Position numbers and translations under genes: made by a program
NCBI RefSeq assembly: GCF_006337165.1
Contig: NZ_CP040896.1
Location: 1,984,001-2,048,000, forward strand
DNA: 64,000 nt
Reading direction: 5' to 3'
Source: Hymenobacter jejuensis
Lineage (GTDB): Bacteria; Bacteroidota; Bacteroidia; Cytophagales; Hymenobacteraceae
Shown here: positions 6,732-16,355 of the stretch, in pieces
How the letters are laid out: the number at the start of each line of letters is the position of its first letter
Numbering within the stretch: the stretch's first letter is position 1
The notes under the pieces: generated by a model
What the model was told of the DNA's origin: nothing
The model's input: only the letters and a program-made list of their open reading frames with translations
The model's database searches: none

Positions 6732-9242
6732 CTACCGTCGGCGGCTACCGCCTTTTCCGCTGCGCTCTCGCTCAGGGCGGTTGCTGCCGCCGCTACGGCG
6801 ACTGCCGCCCCGGCTACTCCGCTCGTCCTGTTCGCGGCGCTTCACAAAGTCCGGCCGATTATCGACCAGTTCGAAATCAATGGTTCGGTCGAGCAGGTTG
6901 GCAGCTTTCACGGTCACCAGCATCTCGTCGCCGAACTGAATGATGCGCTTGGTCCGCTGGCCCACGACGCGGTAGTTGTCTTTGTCGAGCTCAAAAAAGT
7001 CGCCGGGAATCTCACTGAGTCGAATCATGCCTTCGCACTTGTTCTCTTCAATCTCGACGTACATCCCCCATTCGGTAAGGCCCGATACGACGCCTTTGAA
7101 CTGCTCGCCGATGACTTCCGACATGAATTCCACCTGCTTGTATTTGATGCTGGCGCGCTCGGCGCTGGCCGCAATTTTCTCGCGCTCCGACGAGTGTTTG
7201 CACTCTTCCTCTACGGGTTCTACCTCCACGTTTTTGCCGCCTTCCAGGTAATGCTGAAGCAGGCGGTGAGCCATCATGTCGGGGTAGCGACGGATGGGCG
7301 ACGTGAAGTGCGAATAGTGATCGAAGGCCAGGCCAAAGTGGCCCAGTGGCTCGGTAGTGTATTTGGCTTTCGACATGGTACGGACGGCTAGCGTCTGGAT
7401 GACGTTTTGCTCGGGGCGGCCCATCACTTCGTTCGACAGATCGTTTAGCTCGTTGCTGAGCTTCTTAGGGTTCGTCAGGTCGAGATCGTGCCCAAACTTC
7501 TTCGCGAAGAGCGCAAAGTTTTGCAAACGGTCTGGATCGGGAGCATCGTGCGTACGGTACACCATCGTCATCCGCGGCTTACGGTTCTTGAGCTTAAACA
7601 CAAACTCGGCCACCTTGCGGTTGGCGAGCAGCATAAACTCCTCGATCATTTTGTGCGCGTCCTTCCGCTCCTTCACGTACACGCCCTGCGGCTTGCCGTT
7701 TTCGTCGAGACGGAACTTCACTTCCTGCGTTTCGAAGCTGATGGCGCCTTGTTTGAAGCGTGCCGCACAGATCTTCTTGGCCATGTCGTTGAGGACGTTA
7801 ATTTCCTCCGCGTAGTCGCCTTCCTTACTTTCAATACGCTCCTGCGCCTCTTCGTAGGAGAAGCGACGGTCGGAGTGAATGATGGTTTTGCCAAACCACG
7901 AATCGTAGAGCTTGCCGGTTGAATCGAGTTCAAACACAGCCGAGAAGGTCAGCTTATCTTCCTCAGGGCGCAGCGAGCACAACCCGTTCGACAAACGCTC
8001 GGGTAGCATTGGAATAACCCGGTCGACGAGGTAAACCGAAGTAGCCCGGTGCTTAGCTTCGCGCTCCAATTCAGAAGTGGCTTTCACATAATGCGTTACA
8101 TCAGCGATGTGCACACCCACTTCCCAATGGCCGTTTTCGAGTTTGCGCAATGACAAGGCATCGTCAAAATCCTTGGCATCGGCCGGGTCGATGGTGAAGG
8201 TGGTGATGTCGCGAAAGTCGCGGCGCCGCGCGATTTCGGCCACCGGAATTATGTCGGGAATTGCTTCCGATTCGGCCTCTACCTCGATAGGGAACTCAAA
8301 GGGCAGCCCAAACTCCGCCATGATCGCGTTGATCTCGGCTTCATTTTGCCCCGCCGGTCCGAAGCTCCGTACCACCTCACCCATCGGCGAGCGGCCAAAG
8401 TCATTCTCCGGAAACTCCGTGATGCGCACCAGCACTTTTTCGCCGTTGCGGGCATCGTGCAGGTTTTCGAAAGGCACAAACACGTCGAAGTACATCTTGC
8501 GATTATCGGGCTTCACAAACCCGATGCCGCCTTGCACCTGCAAGCGCCCCACTACCTCGGGACGCACCCGCTTAAGCACTTCCACCACGTCGCCCACCGG
8601 ACGGCCGTCGCGGGAGCCCCGCAACCGTACCCGAACCGTATCGCCGTGCATGGCAAACTTTAAGCGATCGGTGAAAACCCGCACGTCGGACTCGCTTTCC
8701 TCGCTGATGACAAATGCATACTTGTCGGTGGCCAAGGCTACGGTGCCGGTAATCGTATCGGTGGTTTCTTCTCGCTCGGGACGCCGGCGCCGTTCGGGGC
8801 GCTCGGTATCCGGAAAGTCGAAGCCGGCTTCGCGGCGGCGGTGCACCACCGGATCCTGGCCAAACTCGGTTTCTACATCCAGCGGTTGGCTGTTTGCTAC
8901 CGGCACGATCGGCTCGGCGCTGCGGCGGTTTCGGCGGCTGCTAGCGGGCTCCGTAGCGGCTTGCTGCGCAGCGGGGTCGGTTAAGCGATAGTCGTCGTTT
9001 TGGATTAGGGTAAGCTGCCCTGCCGAGCGCAACGCTTTGAGGTGCGCAAAAATCTGTTCCCGCTCCTCTTTGGTCGTAACGCCAAGGCGGCGGGAGATCT
9101 GCCGGTAAGAGATGACTTTCCCAGGATTGTCAGCAAAAATTCGGTAGACCAGTTGTTTGGATACCGCGAGGGGTGCGTCTTTGGGGGCGCGAGCGGCTTT
9201 CGCGGAAGCGCGGGGAGCCGCTGATTCGTCTTTTCTTTTCAT
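6732..9242 (-). CDS. rnr: ribonuclease R
   Basis: The 836-residue protein has the RNase R layout: a winged-helix N terminus (about 25-90), an Arg-rich linker, cold-shock domains (about 160-310), the RNB catalytic domain with DPADAKDFDDA near residue 350, an S1 domain (VVSGLTEWGMYVEIEE, about 700-770) and a basic Arg/Gly/Ser-rich tail. It is a processive 3'-5' exoribonuclease that degrades structured RNA and takes part in rRNA quality control. The basic tail is typical of RNase R and distinguishes it from RNase II. Confidence 0.97.
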   Translation of the reverse strand: MKRKDESAAPRASAKAARAPKDAPLAVSKQLVYRIFADNPGKVISYRQISRRLGVTTKEEREQIFAHLKALRSAGQLTLIQNDDYRLTDPAAQQAATEPASSRRNRRSAEPIVPVANSQPLDVETEFGQDPVVHRRREAGFDFPDTERPERRRRPEREETTDTITGTVALATDKYAFVISEESESDVRVFTDRLKFAMHGDTVRVRLRGSRDGRPVGDVVEVLKRVRPEVVGRLQVQGGIGFVKPDNRKMYFDVFVPFENLHDARNGEKVLVRITEFPENDFGRSPMGEVVRSFGPAGQNEAEINAIMAEFGLPFEFPIEVEAESEAIPDIIPVAEIARRRDFRDITTFTIDPADAKDFDDALSLRKLENGHWEVGVHIADVTHYVKATSELEREAKHRATSVYLVDRVIPMLPERLSNGLCSLRPEEDKLTFSAVFELDSTGKLYDSWFGKTIIHSDRRFSYEEAQERIESKEGDYAEEINVLNDMAKKICAARFKQGAISFETQEVKFRLDENGKPQGVYVKERKDAHKMIEEFMLLANRKVAEFVFKLKNRKPRMTMVYRTHDAPDPDRLQNFALFAKKFGHDLDLTNPKKLSNELNDLSNEVMGRPEQNVIQTLAVRTMSKAKYTTEPLGHFGLAFDHYSHFTSPIRRYPDMMAHRLLQHYLEGGKNVEVEPVEEECKHSSEREKIAASAERASIKYKQVEFMSEVIGEQFKGVVSGLTEWGMYVEIEENKCEGMIRLSEIPGDFFELDKDNYRVVGQRTKRIIQFGDEMLVTVKAANLLDRTIDFELVDNRPDFVKRREQDERSSRGGSRRSGGSNRPERERSGKGGSRRR

Positions 9243-9572
9243 TAGAAAAAGGGTGCCGCCAGTTATTGCGTTTTCTCAGGCGGCCCAAGGAATTGATAGG
9301 TGAAAGCAGCTTCTGATAGGTGCTTTCGGTAATACGTAAGAACAGCAAAACTGCTTCAGACAGCAGTTTGGTCGCGCAAGGGCAGACGGCTACTCTAGCT
9401 GAGCAGCGAATGAATATAGCTTCTACGCAATTATTAAACTAATAACTGATTTACCGGCAGCAAAGCGCGTTATCAAACGGTTACTGCAAGGTCTATGGCA
9501 CCAATTTATCATTGGCAGAGTCTTGCCGGCTGTGGTAGCAAATCAGTCAACAAGCGCGAGCGGCAGAACGTT
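9243..9572. other. intergenic region, 330 bp
   Basis: No gene is supported here. The only structure seen is a short hairpin (AAACTGCT at 9348-9355 with AGCAGTTT at 9362-9369). The rnr promoter is expected at the left edge, but I could not find a convincing match. Confidence 0.4.
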
Positions 9573-11591
9573 CTATTCGGCCGTTACCTGACGGCGGGCT
9601 ACGGCAGCGCGGATATCCGCTGGCTCATCCTTCGGAATGGCATTCAGCAGGGTGCGCGTGTAGTCGTGCTGCGGATGGGCATACACTTCGGCAGCCGGTC
9701 CGCTTTCCACAATCTTGCCTTGGTTCATGACCAGCAACCGATCCGACATAAAGCGCGCCACCGACAGGTCGTGGGTAATGAACAGGTAGGTAATGCCAAA
9801 GTCGCGTTTCAACTGGTTGAGCAGGTTGAGCACTTGCGCCTGCACCGATACGTCGAGCGCCGACACCGACTCGTCGCACACGATGCACTTGGGCCGCAAA
9901 GCCAGTGCTCGGGCAATGCAGATGCGCTGCCGCTGCCCGCCCGAAAACTCGTGTGGGTAGCGCAAATAATGCTCCTCACGCAACCCAACGGTACGCAGCA
10001 GCTCTAACACCCGCTCCTTCTGTTGTTGGCGCGTGCCGCCCACTTTGTGCACCTGCATGGGCTCCTGAATGGCTTCGCCTACGGTCATTATGGGGTTGAG
10101 AGCCGCGTACGGATCCTGAAAGACCATTTGGAACTCCCGCCGCCGCCGCCGTAGCTCCCCGGTAGGCAACGTGGCCAAGTCGGTGCCTTCAAACAAGATG
10201 CTGCCCGACGTGGGCTCTACCAAGCGCAGCAGCGTACGGCCCAAGGTAGTTTTGCCGCAGCCCGACTCCCCCACGAGCCCAATGGTTTCGCCGGGATAAA
10301 TATCGAAGCTTACACCATCCACGGCGCGCACTACTTCCTTGGTGCGGTTGAAGAAGCCTTTGCGAATGGGAAAATGCACGTTCAGGTCGCGAACCTGAAG
10401 CAACGGCTGCGCGGCTAACTTCGGGGTTGCTGGTTCTGCGGTACGAGCTTCTAGCGATGGCGAAGGTTCATCACTAGCAATGAAAGCGCCGGTTTCTGCC
10501 CCGGCCGCCACGTCCGAAACGACTCCTGCATCGGGAATAATCTGACCACTTTCCAGGAACGGAGCCGTTTCGAAACCGGTGAAAGTATCCGTTGAAACCG
10601 GCGCAGAATGTTCCACGGGGAACGTTTTGGTGGTTTCACCTGAATTCCGTAACTGTTGGGCAGCAATCTCAGGAACGCCTCCAGAAACACTTAACTGGCC
10701 ATGATCTGAAAGTGCAATTAATTGTCCATCAGCCTCTTCTCGCATGAAGTCAGCTACTACGGGCAGCCGCGTTTTACCCACCGACAACTTAGGCCGACAA
10801 GCCAGCAAACCCTTGGTGTAAGGGTGCTGAGGGTTGGTAAAGAGGTCTAATACCCCACCTTGTTCCACAACTCGGCCACGGTACATCACCAAAATGCGGT
10901 CGGCGATTTCGGCCACCACGCCTAGGTCGTGGGTGATGAAAAGCACGGCCGTGTTGTGCTCGCGCCGCAGGTCGTCGATGAGTTGGAGCATGCGTGCCTG
11001 CACCGTTACGTCGAGGGCCGTGGTGGGCTCGTCGGCAATCAGGATGGCAGGGTTACAGGCCATCGCCATCGCAATCATGACACGTTGCTTTTGGCCGCCG
11101 CTGATCTCGTGCGGATAGGCGCGCAGAATTTTTTCGGGGCGCGGCAGCTGGGCCATGGCAAACAACTCTATTGTACGCGCTTCGGCCTCTTTTTCAGAAA
11201 GCCGAGTGTGTAGCCGCAACGCTTCCACTACCTGACTCCCGCACGTATACACCGGGTTTAGGGAAGTCATGGGCTCCTGAAAGATCATTGAGATTTCGTT
11301 GCCGCGCACTTGGCGTAGCTGCTCGTCGGGGAGCGTAAGCAAATCAACCTCCCCAAACTGCGACGACTGAAAAGTGGTCTTCCCTCCTGCTATCTGGCCG
11401 GGCGGCATCGGAATCAAGCCCATCAAGGCCAGCGAAGTCACCGATTTGCCCGATCCCGATTCGCCTACGATTGCTACCGTTTCGCCGCGGTGCAACTGAA
11501 ACGATACTTCATTCACCGCCCGCACATCGCCGCGGTGCGACTTAAAATCGATGGTCAAGTTGGAGACTTCCAGCAGCGGGGTTTGGGGCAT
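9573..11591 (-). CDS. fused dipeptide/oligopeptide ABC transporter ATPase (OppD-OppF type)
   Basis: The start at 11591 gives 672 residues. Two ABC ATPase modules lie in one chain: the first has Walker A GESGSGKS (43-50), signature SGGQKQR and Walker B ILIADEP; the second has [15 protein letters not shown] and CIVCDES. Between them lies a low-complexity linker of roughly 100 residues (about 320-420) rich in Ser, Thr, Glu and Pro. Such fusions (YejF/GsiA-like) power uptake of peptides or glutathione. No permease or binding protein is adjacent, so the partners must be elsewhere. The 37 extra residues upstream lack conservation. Confidence 0.93.
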   Translation of the reverse strand: MPQTPLLEVSNLTIDFKSHRGDVRAVNEVSFQLHRGETVAIVGESGSGKSVTSLALMGLIPMPPGQIAGGKTTFQSSQFGEVDLLTLPDEQLRQVRGNEISMIFQEPMTSLNPVYTCGSQVVEALRLHTRLSEKEAEARTIELFAMAQLPRPEKILRAYPHEISGGQKQRVMIAMAMACNPAILIADEPTTALDVTVQARMLQLIDDLRREHNTAVLFITHDLGVVAEIADRILVMYRGRVVEQGGVLDLFTNPQHPYTKGLLACRPKLSVGKTRLPVVADFMREEADGQLIALSDHGQLSVSGGVPEIAAQQLRNSGETTKTFPVEHSAPVSTDTFTGFETAPFLESGQIIPDAGVVSDVAAGAETGAFIASDEPSPSLEARTAEPATPKLAAQPLLQVRDLNVHFPIRKGFFNRTKEVVRAVDGVSFDIYPGETIGLVGESGCGKTTLGRTLLRLVEPTSGSILFEGTDLATLPTGELRRRRREFQMVFQDPYAALNPIMTVGEAIQEPMQVHKVGGTRQQQKERVLELLRTVGLREEHYLRYPHEFSGGQRQRICIARALALRPKCIVCDESVSALDVSVQAQVLNLLNQLKRDFGITYLFITHDLSVARFMSDRLLVMNQGKIVESGPAAEVYAHPQHDYTRTLLNAIPKDEPADIRAAVARRQVTAE

Positions 11592-11697
11592 TTTCAGCAA
11601 AACAGAGGAGAATTCAAGATCTAAATTTACCGCAAATGTTCCAGAGTAAGTTGGCAGCTTGAAACGTTGTTCGCGAACAATAAGATTGTAAAAGGCG

Positions 11698-11792
11698 GTC
11701 ATGCAGAGCGTAAGCGAAGCATCTCTCCCGCAGTACTTACTCTAGTAGAAACAACGAAACAGTAGAGATGCTTCGCTTACGCTCTGCATGAC
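11698..11792. repeat. REP-like inverted repeat, 29-bp arms
   Basis: Arms 11698-11726 and 11764-11792 are perfect 29-nt complements starting GTCATGCAGAGCGTAAGCG, with a 37-nt loop. The sequence resembles the other GTCAT...GCGAAG palindromes at 16264, 34805 and 49516, and lies between genes. Confidence 0.75.
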
Positions 11793-11856
11793 GTTCTGTG
11801 GTAATAGGTGAAGTTTTCAAGCAACGTATTTCGGCTTTCTGACACAGACAAAAAGC

Positions 11857-11906
11857 AGCGGTGCGCCTCCACTGCCGCAAGTTAGGACTAGCAAAGACGC
11901 ACCGCT
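11857..11906 (-). terminator. possible lspA terminator
   Basis: AGCGGTGCG at 11857-11865 pairs with CGCACCGCT at 11898-11906 across a 32-nt loop. On the minus strand it is followed shortly by CTTTTTG. It lies 32 bp past the lspA stop. The long loop makes it a moderate candidate. Confidence 0.5.
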
Positions 11907-11937
11907 TATTTTCTGTAACTATCTTATAATCAATCAA

Positions 11938-12585
11938 TTATGCTTGTTGAACCGATTCGATGGAAGGCGCCTCATTGTTGTGCTCAGTCAGGTGGGCATC
12001 GTTGGCGTGCTCGTGGTTAAAAAACCGGTTCTGGTTGAGCAGAATCAGCACCACGCCGACGAAAATGGCCGAGTCGGCGATGTTGAAAATGGGCCAGAGC
12101 GACAGGTGCGTCCCGCCGATCAGGGGCCAATTGGCTGGCAAAAAGCCCTCGTAGATATCGGCATACAGCATGTCGATCACTTGGCCGTGAAACCACGGCG
12201 TAGGCGCTCCAAACGGGGCATTGTTGTAGATGATCCCGTAGAAAATGCTGTCAATTAGATTGCCGATGGCGCCGCCCAAAATGAGTGCAACACACCAAAT
12301 CAGGCCGTTAGAGGCTTTGCGTTGCCACAGCTTGAAGATGTAGTAGCTGATCCCGAACATCGCCAGCAAACGGAAGCCCGTCAGCAGGATTTTGCCGTAC
12401 GGCGGCGGTAGTTCCACGCCGAAAGCCATGCCCGGATTGAGCGTGTAATGCAGCTTGAACCAGTTGCCGAAAACCGGAATTTCGCCGGGCATGCCGGGCA
12501 GCATGTAGGTGTGCACAGCCCACTTGGACACCTGATCGATGACAATGACCAGCAACGCCAGCAGATAATATTTCCAGTACTTCAT
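11938..12585 (-). CDS. lspA: lipoprotein signal peptidase (signal peptidase II)
   Basis: This 215-residue membrane protein has four hydrophobic segments and both catalytic aspartates of SPase II: Asp112 in GNLIDSIF and Asp171 in FNIADSAI. It removes the signal peptide from prolipoproteins ahead of the diacylated Cys. The window encodes several lipobox proteins that would be substrates. The protein is longer than the E. coli form because of an insertion around residues 120-165 (PFGAPTPWFHGQVIDMLY), common in Bacteroidetes. ileS lies upstream on the same strand, the widespread ileS-lspA arrangement. Confidence 0.96.
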   Translation of the reverse strand: MKYWKYYLLALLVIVIDQVSKWAVHTYMLPGMPGEIPVFGNWFKLHYTLNPGMAFGVELPPPYGKILLTGFRLLAMFGISYYIFKLWQRKASNGLIWCVALILGGAIGNLIDSIFYGIIYNNAPFGAPTPWFHGQVIDMLYADIYEGFLPANWPLIGGTHLSLWPIFNIADSAIFVGVVLILLNQNRFFNHEHANDAHLTEHNNEAPSIESVQQA

Positions 12586-12734
12586 TCTTGTGCTAATGGT
12601 ACAAGCTTTGGCGGGCGTTTTGTGCCCTTTTGAGCCTGATTTGCGGGATTTTGAACGGTTATGAACGCTCCGAAAAGTGGTTTGTGCGCTGTTGTGCTTA
12701 CGGCTTTTCGGAGCTGTTCTTAATCAACTATCAA

Positions 12735-15700
12735 TCAGTTAGTTACAACTTCCAGCCGAACCGGCACGCTGTAGTCGTCAAACTCCAGCACGGCGCCGTC
12801 TTTCAGGTCGCCGGCAAGAGTCAGGGCAAGGGCCTGGGTTTCGGTGCGGATATAGTCGCCGAACGACTGCACGGCGGCCACCAGCTCCGGCTGATCGGCG
12901 CCGAGCGTGACCCGGATTTTGTCCTGCACTTCGAGGCCGCTGTCTTTGCGTAGGTTCTGCAAGCGATTTACCAGCTCCCGCGCCACGCCTTCCTGACGCA
13001 GCTCGTCGGTAAGCGTCACGTCGAGGGCCACTGTGAGCGGACCGTCCGAAGCCACGAGCCAACCCGGAATGTCTTCCGAGCGGATTTCCACGTCGTCCAG
13101 AGCCAGTGTAACCGGCTGACCTTCAACTTCTACGGCCAGCGAACCAGCTTTTTCGAGTTGGTTGATCTCGTCGGGCGTCATCTGCTGGATGCGAGCCGCT
13201 ACCGTTTTCAGGCGCGCGCCGTATTGCTGGCCGAGGCGCTTGAAGTTGGGCTTCACTGATTTCACCAGCACGCCGCTCGTATCGTCCAAGAATTCAACGT
13301 GTTTCACGTTTACCTCGGCGCAGATCAGGTCTTCGACCTTTCCTACTTGCTCGCGGGTGTTTTCCGTGAGTACCGGCACTAAGATGCGCTGCAATGGCTG
13401 CCGCACTTTCAGCACCGACTTCTTGCGAAGCGAGTGCGTAAGTGAGCTGATGCGCTGGGCCAATTCCATGCGCTCTTCCAGGGCTTTGTCAATGCGCTGT
13501 GTATCAGCCTCTACCAAAATCGTCAGGTGCACCGATTCGGGAGCCAGCGGCGTGTTTTTGGCCACGGCTTCGGCACGCATGCCGTCCGTCATGTTGCGGT
13601 AGAGCCACTCGGCGAAGAAAGGCGCGATGGGCGCCATCAGCTGCGAAACGACCACAAGGCACTCTTGCAATGTTTCGAAAGCCGCACGCTTATCGGTCGT
13701 CAGCTCGCCTTTCCAGAAACGGCGGCGCGACAGGCGCACGTACCAGTTGGAGAGCTGATCGGTAACGAAATCCTGGATGGCGCGAGCCGCTTTCGTGGGG
13801 TCGTAGTTGTCCAAATGACCCCGTACTTCCAGGATCAGCGACTGTAGTTTCGACAGAATCCAACGATCCAGCTCGCTCAACTCCGAGAGCGGCACGCGGT
13901 CGAATTCGCTGGTCTGAAACTCATCCAAGTTCGCGTAAAGCGCATAGAAGGAGTACGTATTGAACAGCGTACCGAAGAAGCGGCGCTGCACTTCTGTCAC
14001 GCCGGCCGGGTCGAACTTGAGGTTGTCCCACGGTGGCGCGTTCACGATCATGTACCAGCGCGTTGCGTCGGGCCCGAACTGGCCAATGGTGGCAAACGGG
14101 TCTACGGCGTTGCCGAGGCGCTTGCTCATTTTGTTGCCATTCTTGTCCAGCACTAACCCGTTGGCAATCACATTCTTAAAGGCCACCGAATCTTCCAGCA
14201 TCACGCCCAAGGCATGCAGCGTAAAGAACCAGCCGCGGGTTTGATCGACGCCTTCGGCGATGAAATCAGCGGGGAAATTTTTGTGGAATTTCTCGGCGTT
14301 TTCCAGCGGGTAATGCCACTGCGCATACGGCATCGCGCCCGAATCAAACCACACGTCAATGAGATCCGTCTCGCGGTACATGGGTTGGCCGCTGGGCGAC
14401 ACCAGGAAAATATCGTCCACGTAGGGCCGGTGCAGGTCGATTTTCTCGCCTTCCGCCAGCGGGTTGTGGGTCATGATTTCGGCGGCTACGGCCTTGTCAA
14501 TCTCCGCCCGCAGCTGCGCAATGGAGCCAATGCAGATTTCCTCCGAGCCATCTTGGGTACGCCAGATGGGCAGCGGCGTACCCCAGTAGCGCGAGCGCGA
14601 CAGGTTCCAGTCGACCAGGTTTTCGAGCCAGTTACCGAAGCGGCCGGTGCCAGTGCTTTCGGGCTTCCAGTTGATGGTTTTATTAAGCTCGATGAGCCGA
14701 TCTTTTACCGCTGTCGTCTTGATAAACCACGAATCCAAAGGATAATAGAGCACGGGCTTATCGGTGCGCCAGCAGTGCGGGTAGGTGTGTTCATAGCGCT
14801 CCACTTTGAAGGCTGTACCGTCGCCTTTCATCTTGATGGCAATGCTCTCGTCCAGGGTTTTATAGTCGGCGCCGGAGTCGTCATGGCCGTCGTAGTTCTT
14901 CACCCAACGGCCGCCAAACTCGCCCATTTGCGGCACATAACGGCCCGTCCGGTCCACGATGGGGCCGAGCTTGCCTTCTGCATCGGGCACGAGCAGCGCT
15001 GGGATGTCATTTTGCTGCGCCACGCGAAAGTCATCGGCACCGAACGTGGGCGAGATGTGCACAATACCGGTGCCGTCTTCGGTGGTTACGAAGTCGCCGG
15101 GGATGACGCGAAAAGCTCGTTCTTCACCTTCAAACGGCGTAAAATCAAACAGCCGCTCGTAACGGATACCAACGAGATCAGCGCCTGAAAATTCATTTAT
15201 AATCTTCCAATTCTGGAGTTTACCCTTGTTAGTGTTGCCTCTGTCAGCACCATTACTAACTAGCTGTCTAGTGCCTATTTCAAAGGTGGTTTTCGAATCT
15301 AATTCGTTTGAGAAATATTTATTAAAAAGCTCCTTCGCCAATACAACCCGTATCTCTTTATGAGTGTATTGATTGAAGGTTTGTACCAGAAGGTATTTAA
15401 TACCGCGACCTACAGCTAATGCAGTGTTTGCGGGCAACGTCCAAGGCGTCGTAGTCCAAGCGAGAATGAAGGTCTCAATTGGTGCGTTTTCTGCACCACT
15501 TTGGTGCTCGGCAACAGGGGAGTGTGCATCGATTAAGCGCAGTGATTCCGCACCCGCAAACAGCTTCTCAGAAACTGCATCTCGCTTCACTTTAAACTGC
15601 GCCACCACCGTCGTATCCTTCACGTCGCGGTAGGTGCCGGGCTGGTTCAGCTCGTGCGACGACAGGCCCGTACCGGCCGCTGGCGAATACGGTTGGATAG

Positions 15701-16232
15701 TGTAACCTTTGTACAGCAACCCCTTGTCGTACAGCTTCTTAAGTAGTGCCCAGCAGCTTTCGATGTATTCCGGCTCGAAGGTGATGTACGGGTCGTTGAG
15801 GTCAACCCAATAGCCCATTTTCTCGGTCAAGTCGTCCCACTGCGCCTTGAAGCGCATCACCGTTTCGCGGCAGCGTTGGTTGTAGTCTTCGATCGAGATC
15901 TTCTTGCCGATGTCCTCTTTGGTGATGCCCAGCTCCTTTTCCACCTGCAACTCGATGGGCAGGCCGTGGGTATCCCAGCCGCCTTTGCGCGAAACTTGCT
16001 TGCCCAGTAGCGTTTGGTAACGGCAGAAAATGTCCTTCACCGTGCGGGCCATCACGTGGTGGATGCCGGGCGCACCGTTGGCCGAAGGCGGACCTTCGTA
16101 AAACACATAGGTCGGCTGGCCCTCGCGGGTGCTGACGCTCTTCTCAAAAATGCCGTTTTCTTTCCACCATTGCAGGATGTCGGTGCCTACCTGGGCGTAA
16201 TTGAGCGGCTGTTTGTACTCAGGATATTTCAT
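12735..16232 (-). CDS. ileS: isoleucine--tRNA ligase
   Basis: The 1165-residue class I synthetase has the HIGH-type motif (GIHH, near residue 57), the CP1 editing domain with TWTTTPWTLPANTALAVG-type sequence (WTTTPWTLPANTAL), KMSKR near residue 704, and an anticodon-binding C-terminal domain. It charges tRNA-Ile and edits Val. The length and the extended C terminus suit the eukaryote-like IleS type, which often gives mupirocin tolerance; this is not tested here. A stretch inside the editing domain (about 15185-15430) is much AT-richer than the rest of the gene. lspA follows downstream. Confidence 0.97.
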   Translation of the reverse strand: MKYPEYKQPLNYAQVGTDILQWWKENGIFEKSVSTREGQPTYVFYEGPPSANGAPGIHHVMARTVKDIFCRYQTLLGKQVSRKGGWDTHGLPIELQVEKELGITKEDIGKKISIEDYNQRCRETVMRFKAQWDDLTEKMGYWVDLNDPYITFEPEYIESCWALLKKLYDKGLLYKGYTIQPYSPAAGTGLSSHELNQPGTYRDVKDTTVVAQFKVKRDAVSEKLFAGAESLRLIDAHSPVAEHQSGAENAPIETFILAWTTTPWTLPANTALAVGRGIKYLLVQTFNQYTHKEIRVVLAKELFNKYFSNELDSKTTFEIGTRQLVSNGADRGNTNKGKLQNWKIINEFSGADLVGIRYERLFDFTPFEGEERAFRVIPGDFVTTEDGTGIVHISPTFGADDFRVAQQNDIPALLVPDAEGKLGPIVDRTGRYVPQMGEFGGRWVKNYDGHDDSGADYKTLDESIAIKMKGDGTAFKVERYEHTYPHCWRTDKPVLYYPLDSWFIKTTAVKDRLIELNKTINWKPESTGTGRFGNWLENLVDWNLSRSRYWGTPLPIWRTQDGSEEICIGSIAQLRAEIDKAVAAEIMTHNPLAEGEKIDLHRPYVDDIFLVSPSGQPMYRETDLIDVWFDSGAMPYAQWHYPLENAEKFHKNFPADFIAEGVDQTRGWFFTLHALGVMLEDSVAFKNVIANGLVLDKNGNKMSKRLGNAVDPFATIGQFGPDATRWYMIVNAPPWDNLKFDPAGVTEVQRRFFGTLFNTYSFYALYANLDEFQTSEFDRVPLSELSELDRWILSKLQSLILEVRGHLDNYDPTKAARAIQDFVTDQLSNWYVRLSRRRFWKGELTTDKRAAFETLQECLVVVSQLMAPIAPFFAEWLYRNMTDGMRAEAVAKNTPLAPESVHLTILVEADTQRIDKALEERMELAQRISSLTHSLRKKSVLKVRQPLQRILVPVLTENTREQVGKVEDLICAEVNVKHVEFLDDTSGVLVKSVKPNFKRLGQQYGARLKTVAARIQQMTPDEINQLEKAGSLAVEVEGQPVTLALDDVEIRSEDIPGWLVASDGPLTVALDVTLTDELRQEGVARELVNRLQNLRKDSGLEVQDKIRVTLGADQPELVAAVQSFGDYIRTETQALALTLAGDLKDGAVLEFDDYSVPVRLEVVTN

Positions 16233-16263
16233 GTTCGGGGCGTAACTATATCAAAATCAGAAC

Positions 16264-16340
16264 GTCATCCTGAGCACAGCGAAGGATCTCTACACGGAGG
16301 GTATTCCGCACGGTAGAGATTCCTCGTGCCTCGGAATGAC
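16264..16340. repeat. REP-like imperfect palindrome
   Basis: The left side starts GTCATCCTGAGCACAGCGAA at 16264. The right side, read in reverse, starts GTCATTCCGAGGCACGAGGA at 16340. Both lead into ATCTCTAC. The two arms are different versions of the same element facing each other. It lies in the gap between ileS and the exporter gene. Confidence 0.7.
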
Positions 16341-16355
16341 ACGATATTGGGCTTC

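Noticed and set aside
13292..13307. parS-like TGTTTCACGTTTACCT in ileS
   Set aside because: Only 12 of 16 positions match and the right half is lost.
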